Part shown: in pieces, positions 21,554-28,711 of the stretch | How positions within the stretch are numbered: position 1 is the stretch's first letter | Layout of the letters: each line of letters starts with the position of its first letter | Assembly (NCBI GenBank): GCA_026706325.1 | Contig: JAPOYZ010000445.1 | Coordinates: 1 to 28,711 of the forward strand | DNA: 28,711 nt | Direction of reading: 5' to 3' | Source of the DNA: Candidatus Aminicenantota bacterium | Lineage (GTDB): Bacteria > Acidobacteriota > UBA6911 > RPQK01 > JAJDTT01 | Translations under genes and position numbers: made by a program | Notes under the pieces: model-generated | What the model was told of the DNA's origin: nothing | Database searches by the model: none | Seen by the model: only the letters and a program-made list of their open reading frames with translations

Positions 21554-22909
21554 TCAGCGGGCGGACAGATCGGCGCAGACGATCGACCGGTTGTTCCGGG
21601 CGTAGATGGACCGGTTGGCGAAGGCGGGGTGCGACCAGACGGTGAGGCGCCTCCGGACGGGAACCACCGGCTCGATCAGGGTCGTCCTGCTCGTCTCCCG
21701 GTAACCGTCGGGCGAGAGACGGGCGAAGATCATCTCACCCTGCTCGTTGAGGATGATGAACCGGTTCTGGTGCCGGACCAGGAAGGCGTTCCACCAGCGT
21801 CCCTTTCCCGTAGCTTTCAGCGTCTCCCACACCCGCTGTCCAGTCAGCGCGTCCAGACAGCGAAGCTGACCGTAGCTGTCCACACCGTAGAGATGCCCCC
21901 GGTCCAGGACCGGCGTGCACATGAGGGAGTGCAGGCCGTCGGTCTCGATCTCGCTGGTGCTCCTGCCCTTCCAGAGGAGCGCTGCCGAAGGCCGGTCGGC
22001 GCCGGTGCGCATCATGAGAGGACCGTCGTAAAAGGCGCTCACGAACAGGAGGTTCCGGTCGGGATCGAAGATGGGGGTGGCCAGGGTGAGCCCGTTGCGG
22101 ACGGGGAACTCCCGGCTCCAGTAGGCTTGCCCCGTCTCCGGATCGAGTCCGTAGAGTCCTTTTGGATTCCAGATGATGAGTTGGCGGGCGCCGCCGAACT
22201 CAAAGATGACCGGCGCCGAGTAGCCCGGTTCGTCGGCTTCCAGCGATCGCCAGATTTCGCGGCCCGTCTCCTTGTCCAGGGCCAGGACGCACCGGTTCTC
22301 GCTCCCCCCGGCGATCACGATGAGCTTTTGGCCGTCCACCAGAGGGGCGGCGGAAAATCCCCAGATGGGCGGCTGGGCGCCGAAATCCCGGATGTAGTTC
22401 CGGGACCACCGGACCTCTCCGGTGGCGGCGTCCAGGCAGATGAGGTCGCCCATGGCACCCAGCGTGTAGACCTTGCCCTGATCCACGGTGGGAGTGGCGC
22501 GAGGTCCTTGCGGGTAGGAGATCTCGTAGTCGCAGGCGTATTCGTGCTTCCAGAGAGTGGCGCCGGTCCCGGCGTCCAGGCAGAGCACCCGTTCCCGGTT
22601 GCCGCCCGAAGACCGGTCCTCCGAGCCCGACACCAGGTCGGTGACGTAGAGCCGGTTTCCCACCACCGCGGGACCGGCATAGCCCTGGCCGATCTCCATC
22701 CGCCATTTGAAGTTCAACTGCTCAGGGAGTTCGGAGACGATCCCGTTCTCCCGCCAGACTCCATCCCGATTCGGCCCCCTCCATTGGGGCCAGTCCTCGC
22801 CTTGAGCGAGCTGCGGGATCAACACCGCCCAGATCAGGCAAAAGCAGCTCAGAGGAGCACGGAGGACGCGGGATGCGAGCCGGAACGAGCCGAGGATGTA
22901 ATTCGTCAT
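21554..22909 (-). CDS. Exported PQQ-like beta-propeller protein
   Basis: A 451-residue beta-propeller with repeated strands of the type LDAATGEVRW, LDKETGREIW, LDPETGQAYW, LDALTGQRVW, as in PQQ-dependent dehydrogenases and the scaffold protein BamB. The segment DWPQWRGPNRDGVW right after the signal peptide (about residues 16-37) is common in exported propellers of planctomycetes and acidobacteria. ATG 22909 is preferred to 22942 because it puts the signal near the N-terminus and has GAGGT upstream. No cytochrome motif is visible, and the PQQ-binding residues cannot be judged, so a structural or binding role is as likely as an enzyme. It converges on the second Tat-exported Gfo/Idh gene. Confidence 0.82.
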   Translation of the reverse strand: MTNYILGSFRLASRVLRAPLSCFCLIWAVLIPQLAQGEDWPQWRGPNRDGVWRENGIVSELPEQLNFKWRMEIGQGYAGPAVVGNRLYVTDLVSGSEDRSSGGNRERVLCLDAGTGATLWKHEYACDYEISYPQGPRATPTVDQGKVYTLGAMGDLICLDAATGEVRWSRNYIRDFGAQPPIWGFSAAPLVDGQKLIVIAGGSENRCVLALDKETGREIWRSLEADEPGYSAPVIFEFGGARQLIIWNPKGLYGLDPETGQAYWSREFPVRNGLTLATPIFDPDRNLLFVSAFYDGPLMMRTGADRPSAALLWKGRSTSEIETDGLHSLMCTPVLDRGHLYGVDSYGQLRCLDALTGQRVWETLKATGKGRWWNAFLVRHQNRFIILNEQGEMIFARLSPDGYRETSRTTLIEPVVPVRRRLTVWSHPAFANRSIYARNNRSIVCADLSAR

Positions 22910-22951
22910 GTCGGGGACCTCAGTTGAGAGATTCGAGGTCAAAGGGTATGC

Positions 22952-22968
22952 CGGGAAAGCGTTTCCCG
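22952..22968. repeat. Perfect 7-bp hairpin beside the repeat unit
   Basis: CGGGAAA-GCG-TTTCCCG lies 7 bp before the hairpin unit at 22976 and 43 bp upstream of the propeller gene's ATG. It could belong to the repeat locus or act in the propeller gene's leader. Confidence 0.4.
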
Positions 22969-22975
22969 CAAGGGA

Positions 22976-23038
22976 GGAGCGGCGACTTTCCTGTCGCCGT
23001 CCCGGGGGGGTTAGGGGGGACTGAAAGTCCCCCCTTTA
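22976..23038 (+). repeat. Hairpin repeat unit (copy matching 8655-8712)
   Basis: GGAGC is followed by GGCGACTTTCCTGTCGCC (22981-22998), a G-run with TTA, a perfect 9-bp hairpin GGGGGGACT-GAA-AGTCCCCCC (23014-23034), and TTTA. It matches the minus strand of 8655-8712 almost throughout. It lies between the divergent propeller and anion-transporter genes. Confidence 0.85.
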
Positions 23039-23080
23039 CCCTCCCCCTCTACCCTTTCCCTTTCTACCCTCCCCCTCTAC
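23037..23080. repeat. Polypyrimidine tract with a 16-bp direct repeat
   Basis: TACCCTCCCCCTCTAC occurs at 23037-23052 and again at 23065-23080, a period of 28 bp. Apart from TA steps the plus strand is only C and T. The minus strand has several runs of three or more G separated by short spacers, which could form a G-quadruplex. It sits 79 bp before the anion-transporter ATG. Confidence 0.7.
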
Positions 23081-23158
23081 TCTTCAAGGACATCCTCCTT
23101 CCAAGGGCCGGAAATCCCACCGCGGAACTGATAAGTTCTCAACTCGGAATCGAATCCC

Positions 23159-24646
23159 ATGGCGAACAAGAAAGATTCAAACTTCGGCTCGGCCCCAATC
23201 CAGGGCACTTCGGGGACCGATTGGGTCCGGCAGTTGGGCCTTCTCCTGGGTCCGCTGCTCTACCTGTGCGTTCTCTGGCTGGGGCAGGGAGCGCTCCAAG
23301 GAGAGGCGCTGGCCGTCGGAGCCGTGGCTCTCTGGATGGCCTGTTGGTGGATGACCGAGGCGATACCGCTCCCGGCCACCGCCCTGCTTCCCATCGTCCT
23401 TTTCCCCGCCAGCGGAGTGGTGCCGGCCAAGGAGGTGACCCTCTCCTATGGCCACCCCGTCATCTTCCTGTTCCTGGGCGGGTTCCTGCTTTCGGCGGCA
23501 TTCAAGAAATCGGGTCTCGCACGCCGCGTCGCCCTCAGGGCCGTCGGGTTGTTCGGCCTGGAACCCCGCCGTGTCGTCCTGGGCGTCATGGCGGCCACGG
23601 CGCTCCTCTCCATGTGGATCTCCAACACGGCGTGCGTGGTGATGATGGTTCCCATTGCCCTGGGGGTGGTGACCCAGGTGCAGGGTCCGGGTGGGGGCTC
23701 CGGGTCCCACTTCGGCAAGGCCATGATGCTGGGAGTGGCCTATGCAGCCTCTATCGGAGGGTTGGGAACCATCGTAGGCAGTCCTCCCAACGCCATCTTC
23801 GTGGGTTATCTCGAGTCCGGCATGGACCGGACCGTAACCTTCCTGGACTGGATGCTCTACGGAGTTCCGCTGGTGGCCGCAGGAGTTCCCCTGGCATGGT
23901 TCTACCTGACCCGAATCGCCTGTCCCCTGGGGCGGGGACGCCGTTCCGGCTCCGGCGGCGGCCTCATTCGGCGGGAGCTCGCCTCCCTGGGCGCCATGGG
24001 AACCGCCGAGAAGAGAGTTCTCCTGATCTCCGCCTCCGTGGCCGGCCTCTGGATCTTGCGCGGCCTCTGGCCCCACGGGTTCGTTCGGGCCGGTCTCGAG
24101 GACGTGAGCGATACCATGATCGCCATCCTCGGGGCGCTCCTGCTGTTCGCGCTTTCCGTACGGCAGCCCAAGCTCCTGGAATGGTCCGACGCCAAGGAGA
24201 TTCCCTGGGGGGTGCTGATCCTGTTCGGCGGAGGTCTGGCCCTGGCCAACGGGATCCAGGAATCTGGCCTCGGAACCTGGATGGCCGACCGGTTGTCGAT
24301 TCTGGAAGGGTTTCCTCATGCCGTGCTGGTATTGGCGGCGACCCTGGTGGTCATCTTCCTCACCGAGCTCACCTCCAACACCGCGACGGCGACCATCTTC
24401 ATCCCCATCATGGCGGCCCTCGGCGCGGCCACCGGCGAGGAGCCTTATCCGCTGATGCTGGCCGCCACCACGGCGGCGTCCTGCGCCTTCATGCTTCCGG
24501 TGGCCACCCCGCCCAATGCCATCGTCTTCGGATCGGGGCATCTGAGGATCGGAGAAATGATCCGCGCCGGCTTGGCTCTGAACCTTTTTTTCGCCGTTTT
24601 ATTGTTCGCGGCGGCCAACTGGTGGCTACCTCTGATCTGGAGCTGA
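23159..24646 (+). CDS. DASS-family anion:sodium symporter (SLC13 type)
   Basis: A 495-residue inner-membrane importer of the divalent anion:Na+ symporter family. The two inverted repeats each carry the Ser-Asn-Thr motif (SNT at 155-157 and 406-408) that binds carboxylate and Na+, followed by the matching hairpin motifs SPPNAIF (208-214) and TPPNAIV (450-456). Other family stretches are WWMTEAIPLPATALLPIVLFP and GHPVIFLFLGGFLLS. Members take up succinate and other C4 dicarboxylates, citrate or sulfate. The paired SNT motifs favour carboxylates, but this is not decisive. No ribosome binding site better than GGAA is visible. It stands alone, followed by a 101-bp gap with a TTAGAAT direct repeat. 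Confidence 0.92.
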   Translation: MANKKDSNFGSAPIQGTSGTDWVRQLGLLLGPLLYLCVLWLGQGALQGEALAVGAVALWMACWWMTEAIPLPATALLPIVLFPASGVVPAKEVTLSYGHPVIFLFLGGFLLSAAFKKSGLARRVALRAVGLFGLEPRRVVLGVMAATALLSMWISNTACVVMMVPIALGVVTQVQGPGGGSGSHFGKAMMLGVAYAASIGGLGTIVGSPPNAIFVGYLESGMDRTVTFLDWMLYGVPLVAAGVPLAWFYLTRIACPLGRGRRSGSGGGLIRRELASLGAMGTAEKRVLLISASVAGLWILRGLWPHGFVRAGLEDVSDTMIAILGALLLFALSVRQPKLLEWSDAKEIPWGVLILFGGGLALANGIQESGLGTWMADRLSILEGFPHAVLVLAATLVVIFLTELTSNTATATIFIPIMAALGAATGEEPYPLMLAATTAASCAFMLPVATPPNAIVFGSGHLRIGEMIRAGLALNLFFAVLLFAAANWWLPLIWS

Positions 24647-24747
24647 TCTCGACCGCACCCATGTGGCCGGCGTTCGCCGGGACACGATAAACGCCCGGAT
24701 CTGTGGCGGCTTTTCCTGGGTGCACTTAGAATAAGCTCCTTAGAATC

Positions 24748-25866
24748 ATGGTGAAGACGAAGTCCGCGGACGTCGTTGTCGTGGGCGCGGGAGTCATCGG
24801 CTGCTCCGTCGCCTACCATCTGGCCAAAGTGGGCGTGTCGGTCCTGGTTCTGGAACGGGGCCGGGTCGGAAGAGAAGCCTCCTGGGCTTCCGCCGGCATC
24901 CTGACCCACGCACGCCCCGCGAGCACCCATCCCTACGAGCGTCTGGCAACGTTGAGCCGGGGTCTTTTCGAGTCGCTGATCAAGGAGCTCATTGAGCTGA
25001 GCGGAGTCGATCCCGAGTATCGGCTCAGCGGCGGGGTTCATGTCTTTCTGGAAGACGAAGGAGTCGAGAGAGCCAGGAACTACTATCGCGGTTCCGTTCT
25101 GACGGGCCTCGAGGTCGAGTTCCTGGAGCCGGCCGACCTGTTCGAGCTGGAACCGGCGCTCAATCGGGAGGCCCGGGCCGCGATCCGTTTCCCCGGAGAC
25201 GGCTCGATCCGGCCTCCCCGCCTGGTGCGGGCGCTTTCGCTGGCGGCCCAAAGGCTGGGAACGCGGATCCTGGAGCACAGTCCGGTGGTGGAAATGAAGG
25301 TCCGGTCCGGACGCGTGACCGATATTCTGACTCCCGAGGAGCGAATCCAAGGGGGTAGCTTCGTCCTTGCCACGGGTGCCTGGTCCGGTCTGGTGGGCGA
25401 CCGGGTGGGAGTCAACCTGCCCGTCTATTCCTCCAAGGGCGAAATCGTGCTCCTGGAGTCGCTGCCGGGAAAACTGGGTCAGATCGTGAACAACAACGGC
25501 CACTACCTGGTGCCGAGAAGTGACGGCAAGCTCCTGGTCGGCGCCACCGAGGAAGCGGTCGGTTTCGACAAGACGAGCACGGTGCACGGGGTCCTGGAAC
25601 TGCTCGAATGGGCATATCATGTGGCTCCGGGCCTGTCGGATGCCACGTTCGTGACCTCATGGGCCGGTCTGCGCCCGGCCGTTCGCCGGGGTGGACCCTA
25701 TCTGGGACGCCTCAAGGACTTCGAAAACCTCTATGTCGCCACGGCGCACAACAGCAACGGTATGCTGCTTTCGCCGGCCTCCGGTCTGCTCATGTCCCAA
25801 CTGCTGACGAACCGGCCGACCTCTCTGTCGCTGGAACCTTTCGCCGTCCCCGAAACAGGCTCCTAG
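24748..25866 (+). CDS. FAD-dependent oxidase, ThiO/glycine-oxidase-like
   Basis: A 372-residue DAO-superfamily flavoenzyme. The dinucleotide-binding fold is DVVVVGAGVIGCSVAYHLA (8-26), with the ribose-binding acidic residue E36 (VLVLERG). The ASWASAGILTHA segment (44-55) is the DAO-family region that follows. The C-terminal half has GHYLVPRSDGKLLVGATEE and SWAGLRPAVRRGGPYLGRL, matching ThiO, and ends in ATAHNSNGMLLSPASG, which closes the FAD site. ThiO oxidises glycine to the imine needed for the thiamin thiazole. No thiamin gene lies nearby, so a general D-amino-acid or sarcosine oxidase is the alternative. Its stop overlaps the vapC stop on the opposite strand by 3-4 nt. Confidence 0.85.
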   Translation: MVKTKSADVVVVGAGVIGCSVAYHLAKVGVSVLVLERGRVGREASWASAGILTHARPASTHPYERLATLSRGLFESLIKELIELSGVDPEYRLSGGVHVFLEDEGVERARNYYRGSVLTGLEVEFLEPADLFELEPALNREARAAIRFPGDGSIRPPRLVRALSLAAQRLGTRILEHSPVVEMKVRSGRVTDILTPEERIQGGSFVLATGAWSGLVGDRVGVNLPVYSSKGEIVLLESLPGKLGQIVNNNGHYLVPRSDGKLLVGATEEAVGFDKTSTVHGVLELLEWAYHVAPGLSDATFVTSWAGLRPAVRRGGPYLGRLKDFENLYVATAHNSNGMLLSPASGLLMSQLLTNRPTSLSLEPFAVPETGS

Positions 25867-26243
25867 GCCTGCATCGTGCGCACTCCGTAGAATGGAATTC
25901 GGGCATCCCGGGTGACGATGGTGAGGCCCTCGATTTGAGCCTGGGCAATCAGAAACCGGTCGAACGGATCCCGGTGATGCATGGGAAGCCGCGCCGCATG
26001 TTCTGCATGATGGAAAGTAAGAGGTAGATGTGCGAAGCCCTTTTCTTCGACCACCGCCGCCAAGTTGTCTGGAGCCTCAATACGTCCTTTCGCCATCTTG
26101 ACTGCGATTTCCCAAGCGCTAATTGCGCTGACGAAAACATAGTTGCTTGGATTGGCGATGGCCGCATGAGCACGAGTAGCCAACCGCTTATGGTCGGAAG
26201 CCCACCATACCAACGCGTGGGTATCCAGCAACAACCGGCGCAT
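25863..26243 (-). CDS. vapC: PIN-domain toxin (VapC type)
   Basis: A 126-residue ribonuclease toxin. The acidic PIN active site is complete: D7 in LLLDTHALVWW, E45 in ISAWEIAVKMAKGRI, D95 in RDPFDRFLIAQA and D113 in IVTRDARI. This subgroup (COG3744-like) is usually paired with Phd-type antitoxins, as here. It starts 2 nt after the antitoxin stop and ends tail-to-tail with the FAD oxidase gene, overlapping its stop codon. Active VapC proteins cut tRNA or rRNA, but the target cannot be predicted. Confidence 0.9.
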   Translation of the reverse strand: MRRLLLDTHALVWWASDHKRLATRAHAAIANPSNYVFVSAISAWEIAVKMAKGRIEAPDNLAAVVEEKGFAHLPLTFHHAEHAARLPMHHRDPFDRFLIAQAQIEGLTIVTRDARIPFYGVRTMQA

Positions 26244-26245
26244 AT

Positions 26246-26497
26246 TCAGTCCTCATCCGGAAAGATCTTGGGATTCTCGATCAACTCGATGAGTTCCTCG
26301 TCTTCCTCGTCGAAGTCTGGAGACATCCAGAACTGCCCCTCAAATCCCCCCGGCTTTCTTTCTTCGAGGCGCTTTCTATAGGGCGTCAAACGCAGCCAGG
26401 GTTCGCCGGCCCTGGCGATCACGATTTCCTCTCCTTCCCAGGCCAATTTGCCCAGGCGCGACAGTTGCGATTTCGCTTCGTGCATGTTCACCTGCAT
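26246..26497 (-). CDS. Phd/YefM-type antitoxin
   Basis: An 83-residue antitoxin. The N-terminal part MQVNMHEAKSQLSRLGKLAW followed by EEIVIARAGEPWLRLTPYR is the Phd/YefM DNA-binding and dimer domain. The C-terminal part is acidic (SPDFDEEDEELIELIENP) and would bind and neutralise the PIN toxin. The ATG at 26497 has GAGG about 8 nt upstream. It is followed after 2 nt by the toxin gene. The Phd family usually binds a palindrome before its own gene, and one is present at 26514-26527. Confidence 0.9.
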   Translation of the reverse strand: MQVNMHEAKSQLSRLGKLAWEGEEIVIARAGEPWLRLTPYRKRLEERKPGGFEGQFWMSPDFDEEDEELIELIENPKIFPDED

Positions 26498-26513
26498 CTT
26501 TGCATCCTCTATT

Positions 26514-26527
26514 AGCTAAGTTTAGCT
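26514..26527. promoter_or_regulatory. Palindrome upstream of the Phd/VapC module, probable operator
   Basis: AGCTAA-GT-TTAGCT is a perfect 6-bp inverted repeat 17 bp upstream of the antitoxin ATG. It lies in an unusually A/T-rich stretch (ATTAGCTAAGTTTAGCTTAG) for this genome, as expected for a promoter-operator bound by the antitoxin. Confidence 0.6.
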
Positions 26528-26589
26528 TAGTCTGCCAGTGTCCGCGAATCTTCTCAAGAAAATGAGCAGGAATTTCAGTCAGGAGCGCC

Positions 26590-27672
26590 TCAGCGGGTGA
26601 AGAAGGTCCGGCTCAGGTTGTTGCGGCCGTTGGTGACGGCGTAGGTGGAACCGTCCGCGCTCACCGACACCTTCAGCAGGTGGCCGGCGCAGTCCTCGTC
26701 GCCCCCCAGGTTGGCGATGAAATCCTCCGGGGCGTTGCCGCCCGGACCGGAATCCAGGTTCTTGTGGACCTGGAAGATGGCGTCGACGGAGGGGAGCGAC
26801 TTCAGCAGGTTGAAGACCTCCGGGGCGGCCCCTTTGCGCGAGCCGTTGTTGAAGACGGCCACCCGTGGGGCGACGGCCGAGACCAGGACCGGGTTGTTGC
26901 TGTTGGCGAGCCCGTGGTGGGTGGTCTGGTAGAGGTCCACCTGCCCCAGCAGGTTCGAAGGACACGCCAGGCGCGATTCCACGTTCCAGGTCAGGTCGCC
27001 CAGATCCAGAAACTCGAATGCCCCGTAGCTCAGGAGCAGCCCCACGCTTCTGGCATTGTCGGTGGTGTCCTTTTTCTTCCGGGTAAGCTTCCCGCAGGCG
27101 GGATTGGCGGGGCCCTCGCCCTTGAGCGTATCGCCGGCGGCAGACACGCAGAGGAGCTTGAGCGGCACCTGAAGGCTCCGGAGGGGGATGGTGTCTCCAG
27201 GCCGGATCCGCTGCCGGTTCCCCCGTGTGGCCCGGATGTACTCCGTGTAGTAGAGGGGGAATTGCGGATCCTCCTTGAGCTCGTCCATGGGCCCGTGATC
27301 CAGGAAGTTGTCGACGGGGATCAATTGAACCAGGCGTCCGATGCCGCCGTAGTGGTCCCGGTGGAAGTGGGTCGTCACCAGGTAGGTGATTCGTTCGAGG
27401 CCCGCCGCCCGGGCCACGGCCTCGATTCTCTTGGCGTCCCGGCCGTCCTCTCTCCTCCATCCCGTGTCGACGAGAATCGATTCCTTCAGCGGCGTGACGA
27501 TGAACGTCGCGGCGCCCCCTTCGGCGTCGATGAAGTAGATGTCCAAGGTTCGGGCAAACAGGCGTGGGCCGGGCAGCAGGAGGAGCCCGGTCAGCAGCAG
27601 TCCCGTGGACCAGCGCCTGGAAGGGATCCCGGAAAGCCTGCCGAAGCGCGTCGCGAAGAGTTGAAAAATCAT
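26590..27672 (-). CDS. Exported metallo-beta-lactamase-fold hydrolase (ComEC-like)
   Basis: A 360-residue protein. ATG 27672 follows AAGG, and a GTG at 27690 is an alternative. An N-terminal hydrophobic segment (about 23-40, GLLLTGLLLLPGPRLFA) acts as a signal peptide or anchor. The metallo-beta-lactamase fold follows, with DIYFIDAEGGAATFIVTP and ILVDTGW, then the metal motif THFHRDHYGG (101-110). A later Asp lies in FLDLGDLTW and a His in TTHHGLANSNN. The order is like the hydrolase domain of ComEC/Rec2, but the membrane channel domain is absent, so this is not a DNA-uptake protein. The substrate is unknown, and phosphodiesters are possible. It is divergent from the RNA methyltransferase gene. 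Confidence 0.82.
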   Translation of the reverse strand: MIFQLFATRFGRLSGIPSRRWSTGLLLTGLLLLPGPRLFARTLDIYFIDAEGGAATFIVTPLKESILVDTGWRREDGRDAKRIEAVARAAGLERITYLVTTHFHRDHYGGIGRLVQLIPVDNFLDHGPMDELKEDPQFPLYYTEYIRATRGNRQRIRPGDTIPLRSLQVPLKLLCVSAAGDTLKGEGPANPACGKLTRKKKDTTDNARSVGLLLSYGAFEFLDLGDLTWNVESRLACPSNLLGQVDLYQTTHHGLANSNNPVLVSAVAPRVAVFNNGSRKGAAPEVFNLLKSLPSVDAIFQVHKNLDSGPGGNAPEDFIANLGGDEDCAGHLLKVSVSADGSTYAVTNGRNNLSRTFFTR

Positions 27673-27839
27673 AGCCTTACACCTTAGCACCCCGTCTCGG
27701 ACGACGCCACGGCACCCCGCCGTTCAAGACCTGTGGCGCCCCTGGGAAGAGCCTTCGGACGACGGTCCCGCCCCGGATCCTCATGCCGTGGCCCGAGGCG
27801 CATCTGCTATGATCGCCTCCCGGAATCGGGTGAAGCGTC

Positions 27840-28711
27840 ATGTTGAGCCGCGGCGATGTTGTGGAGCTGGAAGTCGAGTCGGCCGCCTACAAGGGGGTCT
27901 CGGTGGCGCGCCGGAACGGACTGGTCATCCTGGTCCGGAACGGTGTCCCGGGAGACCGGGTCCGGGCCCGCGTCGTCAAGAAGAAACGCCAGCACGCGGA
28001 AGCCGTGGTGGAGCAGGTGCTGGAGCTGTCTCCCTGCCGGGTCTCGCCGGCCTGCCGCTACTTCGGCACCTGTGGAGGATGCAGTTGTCAGAACGTGGAC
28101 TACCGGAGCCAGCTCTCCTTCAAGCGGGCGCAGGTGGAAGAGACTCTCCGGCACCTGGGAGGGGTCACCGGGGTCGAGGTGAAATCCACGGTGCCCTCTC
28201 CCAGCGTCTTCTACTACCGCAACAAGATGGAGTTCAGCTTTGGGCCCAACCGGTGGTTGATGCCGGAGGAGATCCAAAGTGGAGCGCCGCTCAGAAAGGG
28301 TTTCGCCCTGGGCCTTCACATACCCAAGCGCCACGACAAGATCCTGGATCTGGAAACCTGTTTTCTCCAGAGTCCCGTCAGTGTCCAGGTGGTCAATCGG
28401 GTTCGAAGACTCGCCATGGAGGAGGGCTGGCAAGTCTACAGCACTTATTCGGGTGAAGGTTATCTTCGCAACCTGGTGATCCGAATCGGCTCCAACACGG
28501 GCGACTTCATGGTCAATCTGGTGACCCGCCGCGGGCGTCCGGAACGCATGAAGCTGTTGTGCGCCGAACTGTTGCGGGAATTCCCCCAGATCACCACCAT
28601 CGTCAACAGCATCAACGAGACCCTTTCGCCGGTGGCCTCGGGCCAGGAGGAAGTGGTCTACCATGGCGACGGAGTCATCCGGGAGCGCATCGGCGACCTG
28701 GAATTCCAGAT
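27840..28711 (+). CDS. RlmD/RumA-type 23S rRNA (uracil-5-)-methyltransferase (3' end outside the window)
   Basis: The frame opens at ATG 27840 and runs 290 codons to the window edge. Residues about 1-58 form a TRAM RNA-binding domain (MLSRGDVVELEVESAAYKGV to RVVKKKRQHAEAVVEQV). Cys72, Cys78 and Cys81 (ACRYFGTCGGC) together with Cys174 (DLETCFL) match the spacing of the 4Fe-4S ligands in RumA. YRNKMEFSFG and the LRNLVIRIGSNTGDFMVNLVT region belong to the central domain. The SAM-binding fold and catalytic Cys lie beyond the window. The family methylates U747, U1939 or tRNA U54, and which of these applies cannot be decided. The other frames here are shadows. Confidence 0.88.
   Translation, partial: MLSRGDVVELEVESAAYKGVSVARRNGLVILVRNGVPGDRVRARVVKKKRQHAEAVVEQVLELSPCRVSPACRYFGTCGGCSCQNVDYRSQLSFKRAQVEETLRHLGGVTGVEVKSTVPSPSVFYYRNKMEFSFGPNRWLMPEEIQSGAPLRKGFALGLHIPKRHDKILDLETCFLQSPVSVQVVNRVRRLAMEEGWQVYSTYSGEGYLRNLVIRIGSNTGDFMVNLVTRRGRPERMKLLCAELLREFPQITTIVNSINETLSPVASGQEEVVYHGDGVIRERIGDLEFQ

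Noticed and set aside
23037..23080. CRISPR-like direct repeats
   Set aside because: Only two 16-bp copies separated by a 12-bp low-complexity spacer, with no cas genes. It is a simple polypyrimidine repeat.
22873..24690. A 605-codon open frame on the plus strand overlapping the anion transporter
   Set aside because: The product is G/R/P-rich without motifs and crosses the hairpin repeat. The overlapping frame at 23159-24646 has both SNT motifs of the DASS family.
24721..24745. Promoter before the FAD oxidase based on the repeated TTAGAAT
   Set aside because: TAGAAT is a good -10 box, but no acceptable -35 box lies 16-18 nt upstream, so I did not list it as a feature.

Overview
The window is high-GC, densely coded DNA. 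The type of genes present points to an environmental heterotroph, most likely of the Acidobacteriota, with Planctomycetota or a related group as the alternative. The pointers are two Tat-exported Gfo/Idh/MocA oxidoreductases, an exported PQQ-type beta-propeller, a DapA-like protein with a signal peptide, a bacterial deoxyhypusine-synthase homologue, several toxin-antitoxin pairs and G/C-rich hairpin repeats between genes. This assignment is an inference from gene content. No rRNA, tRNA or CRISPR array was seen.

Left part (1-5565, all minus strand): the window opens in a truncated Xre/RES-type toxin-antitoxin pair. Next comes a compact molybdate operon, read right to left: an HTH regulator with a C-terminal periplasmic-binding-protein-like domain, then modA, modB and modC, each overlapping the next by 4-14 nt. 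It has a near-consensus promoter whose -10 box lies inside a palindrome just ahead of the regulator's ATG. Upstream lie a SAM methyltransferase and a B3/B4-domain gene broken by an apparent 1-nt deletion.

Middle (5669-16782): a PLP aminotransferase, a MATE exporter, then a probable sugar/uronate region: a sodium:solute symporter and a cytoplasmic Gfo/Idh dehydrogenase on the plus strand, facing a mannonate dehydratase and a lipoprotein on the minus strand. A MazEF-like module, an exported DapA-like protein lacking the usual catalytic Tyr, and a two-gene unit (deoxyhypusine-synthase-like plus DinB-like) follow.

Right part (16796-28711): a Tat-exported Gfo/Idh protein, a 166-bp near-palindromic repeat, a CaCA exchanger, 3-methyladenine glycosylase I, a second Tat-exported Gfo/Idh protein, a PQQ-like beta-propeller, a DASS anion transporter, a ThiO-like FAD oxidase, a Phd/VapC module, an exported metallo-beta-lactamase-fold protein, and the 5' part of an RlmD/RumA-type RNA methyltransferase running off the end.

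The most unusual non-coding signal is a family of intergenic hairpin units. One locus (8566-8712) carries two units facing each other, and a closely matching copy of one lies at 22976-23038. The hairpins share a CTTTC(C)-type centre while their stems differ but remain self-complementary. This resembles a REP/REPIN-type element.
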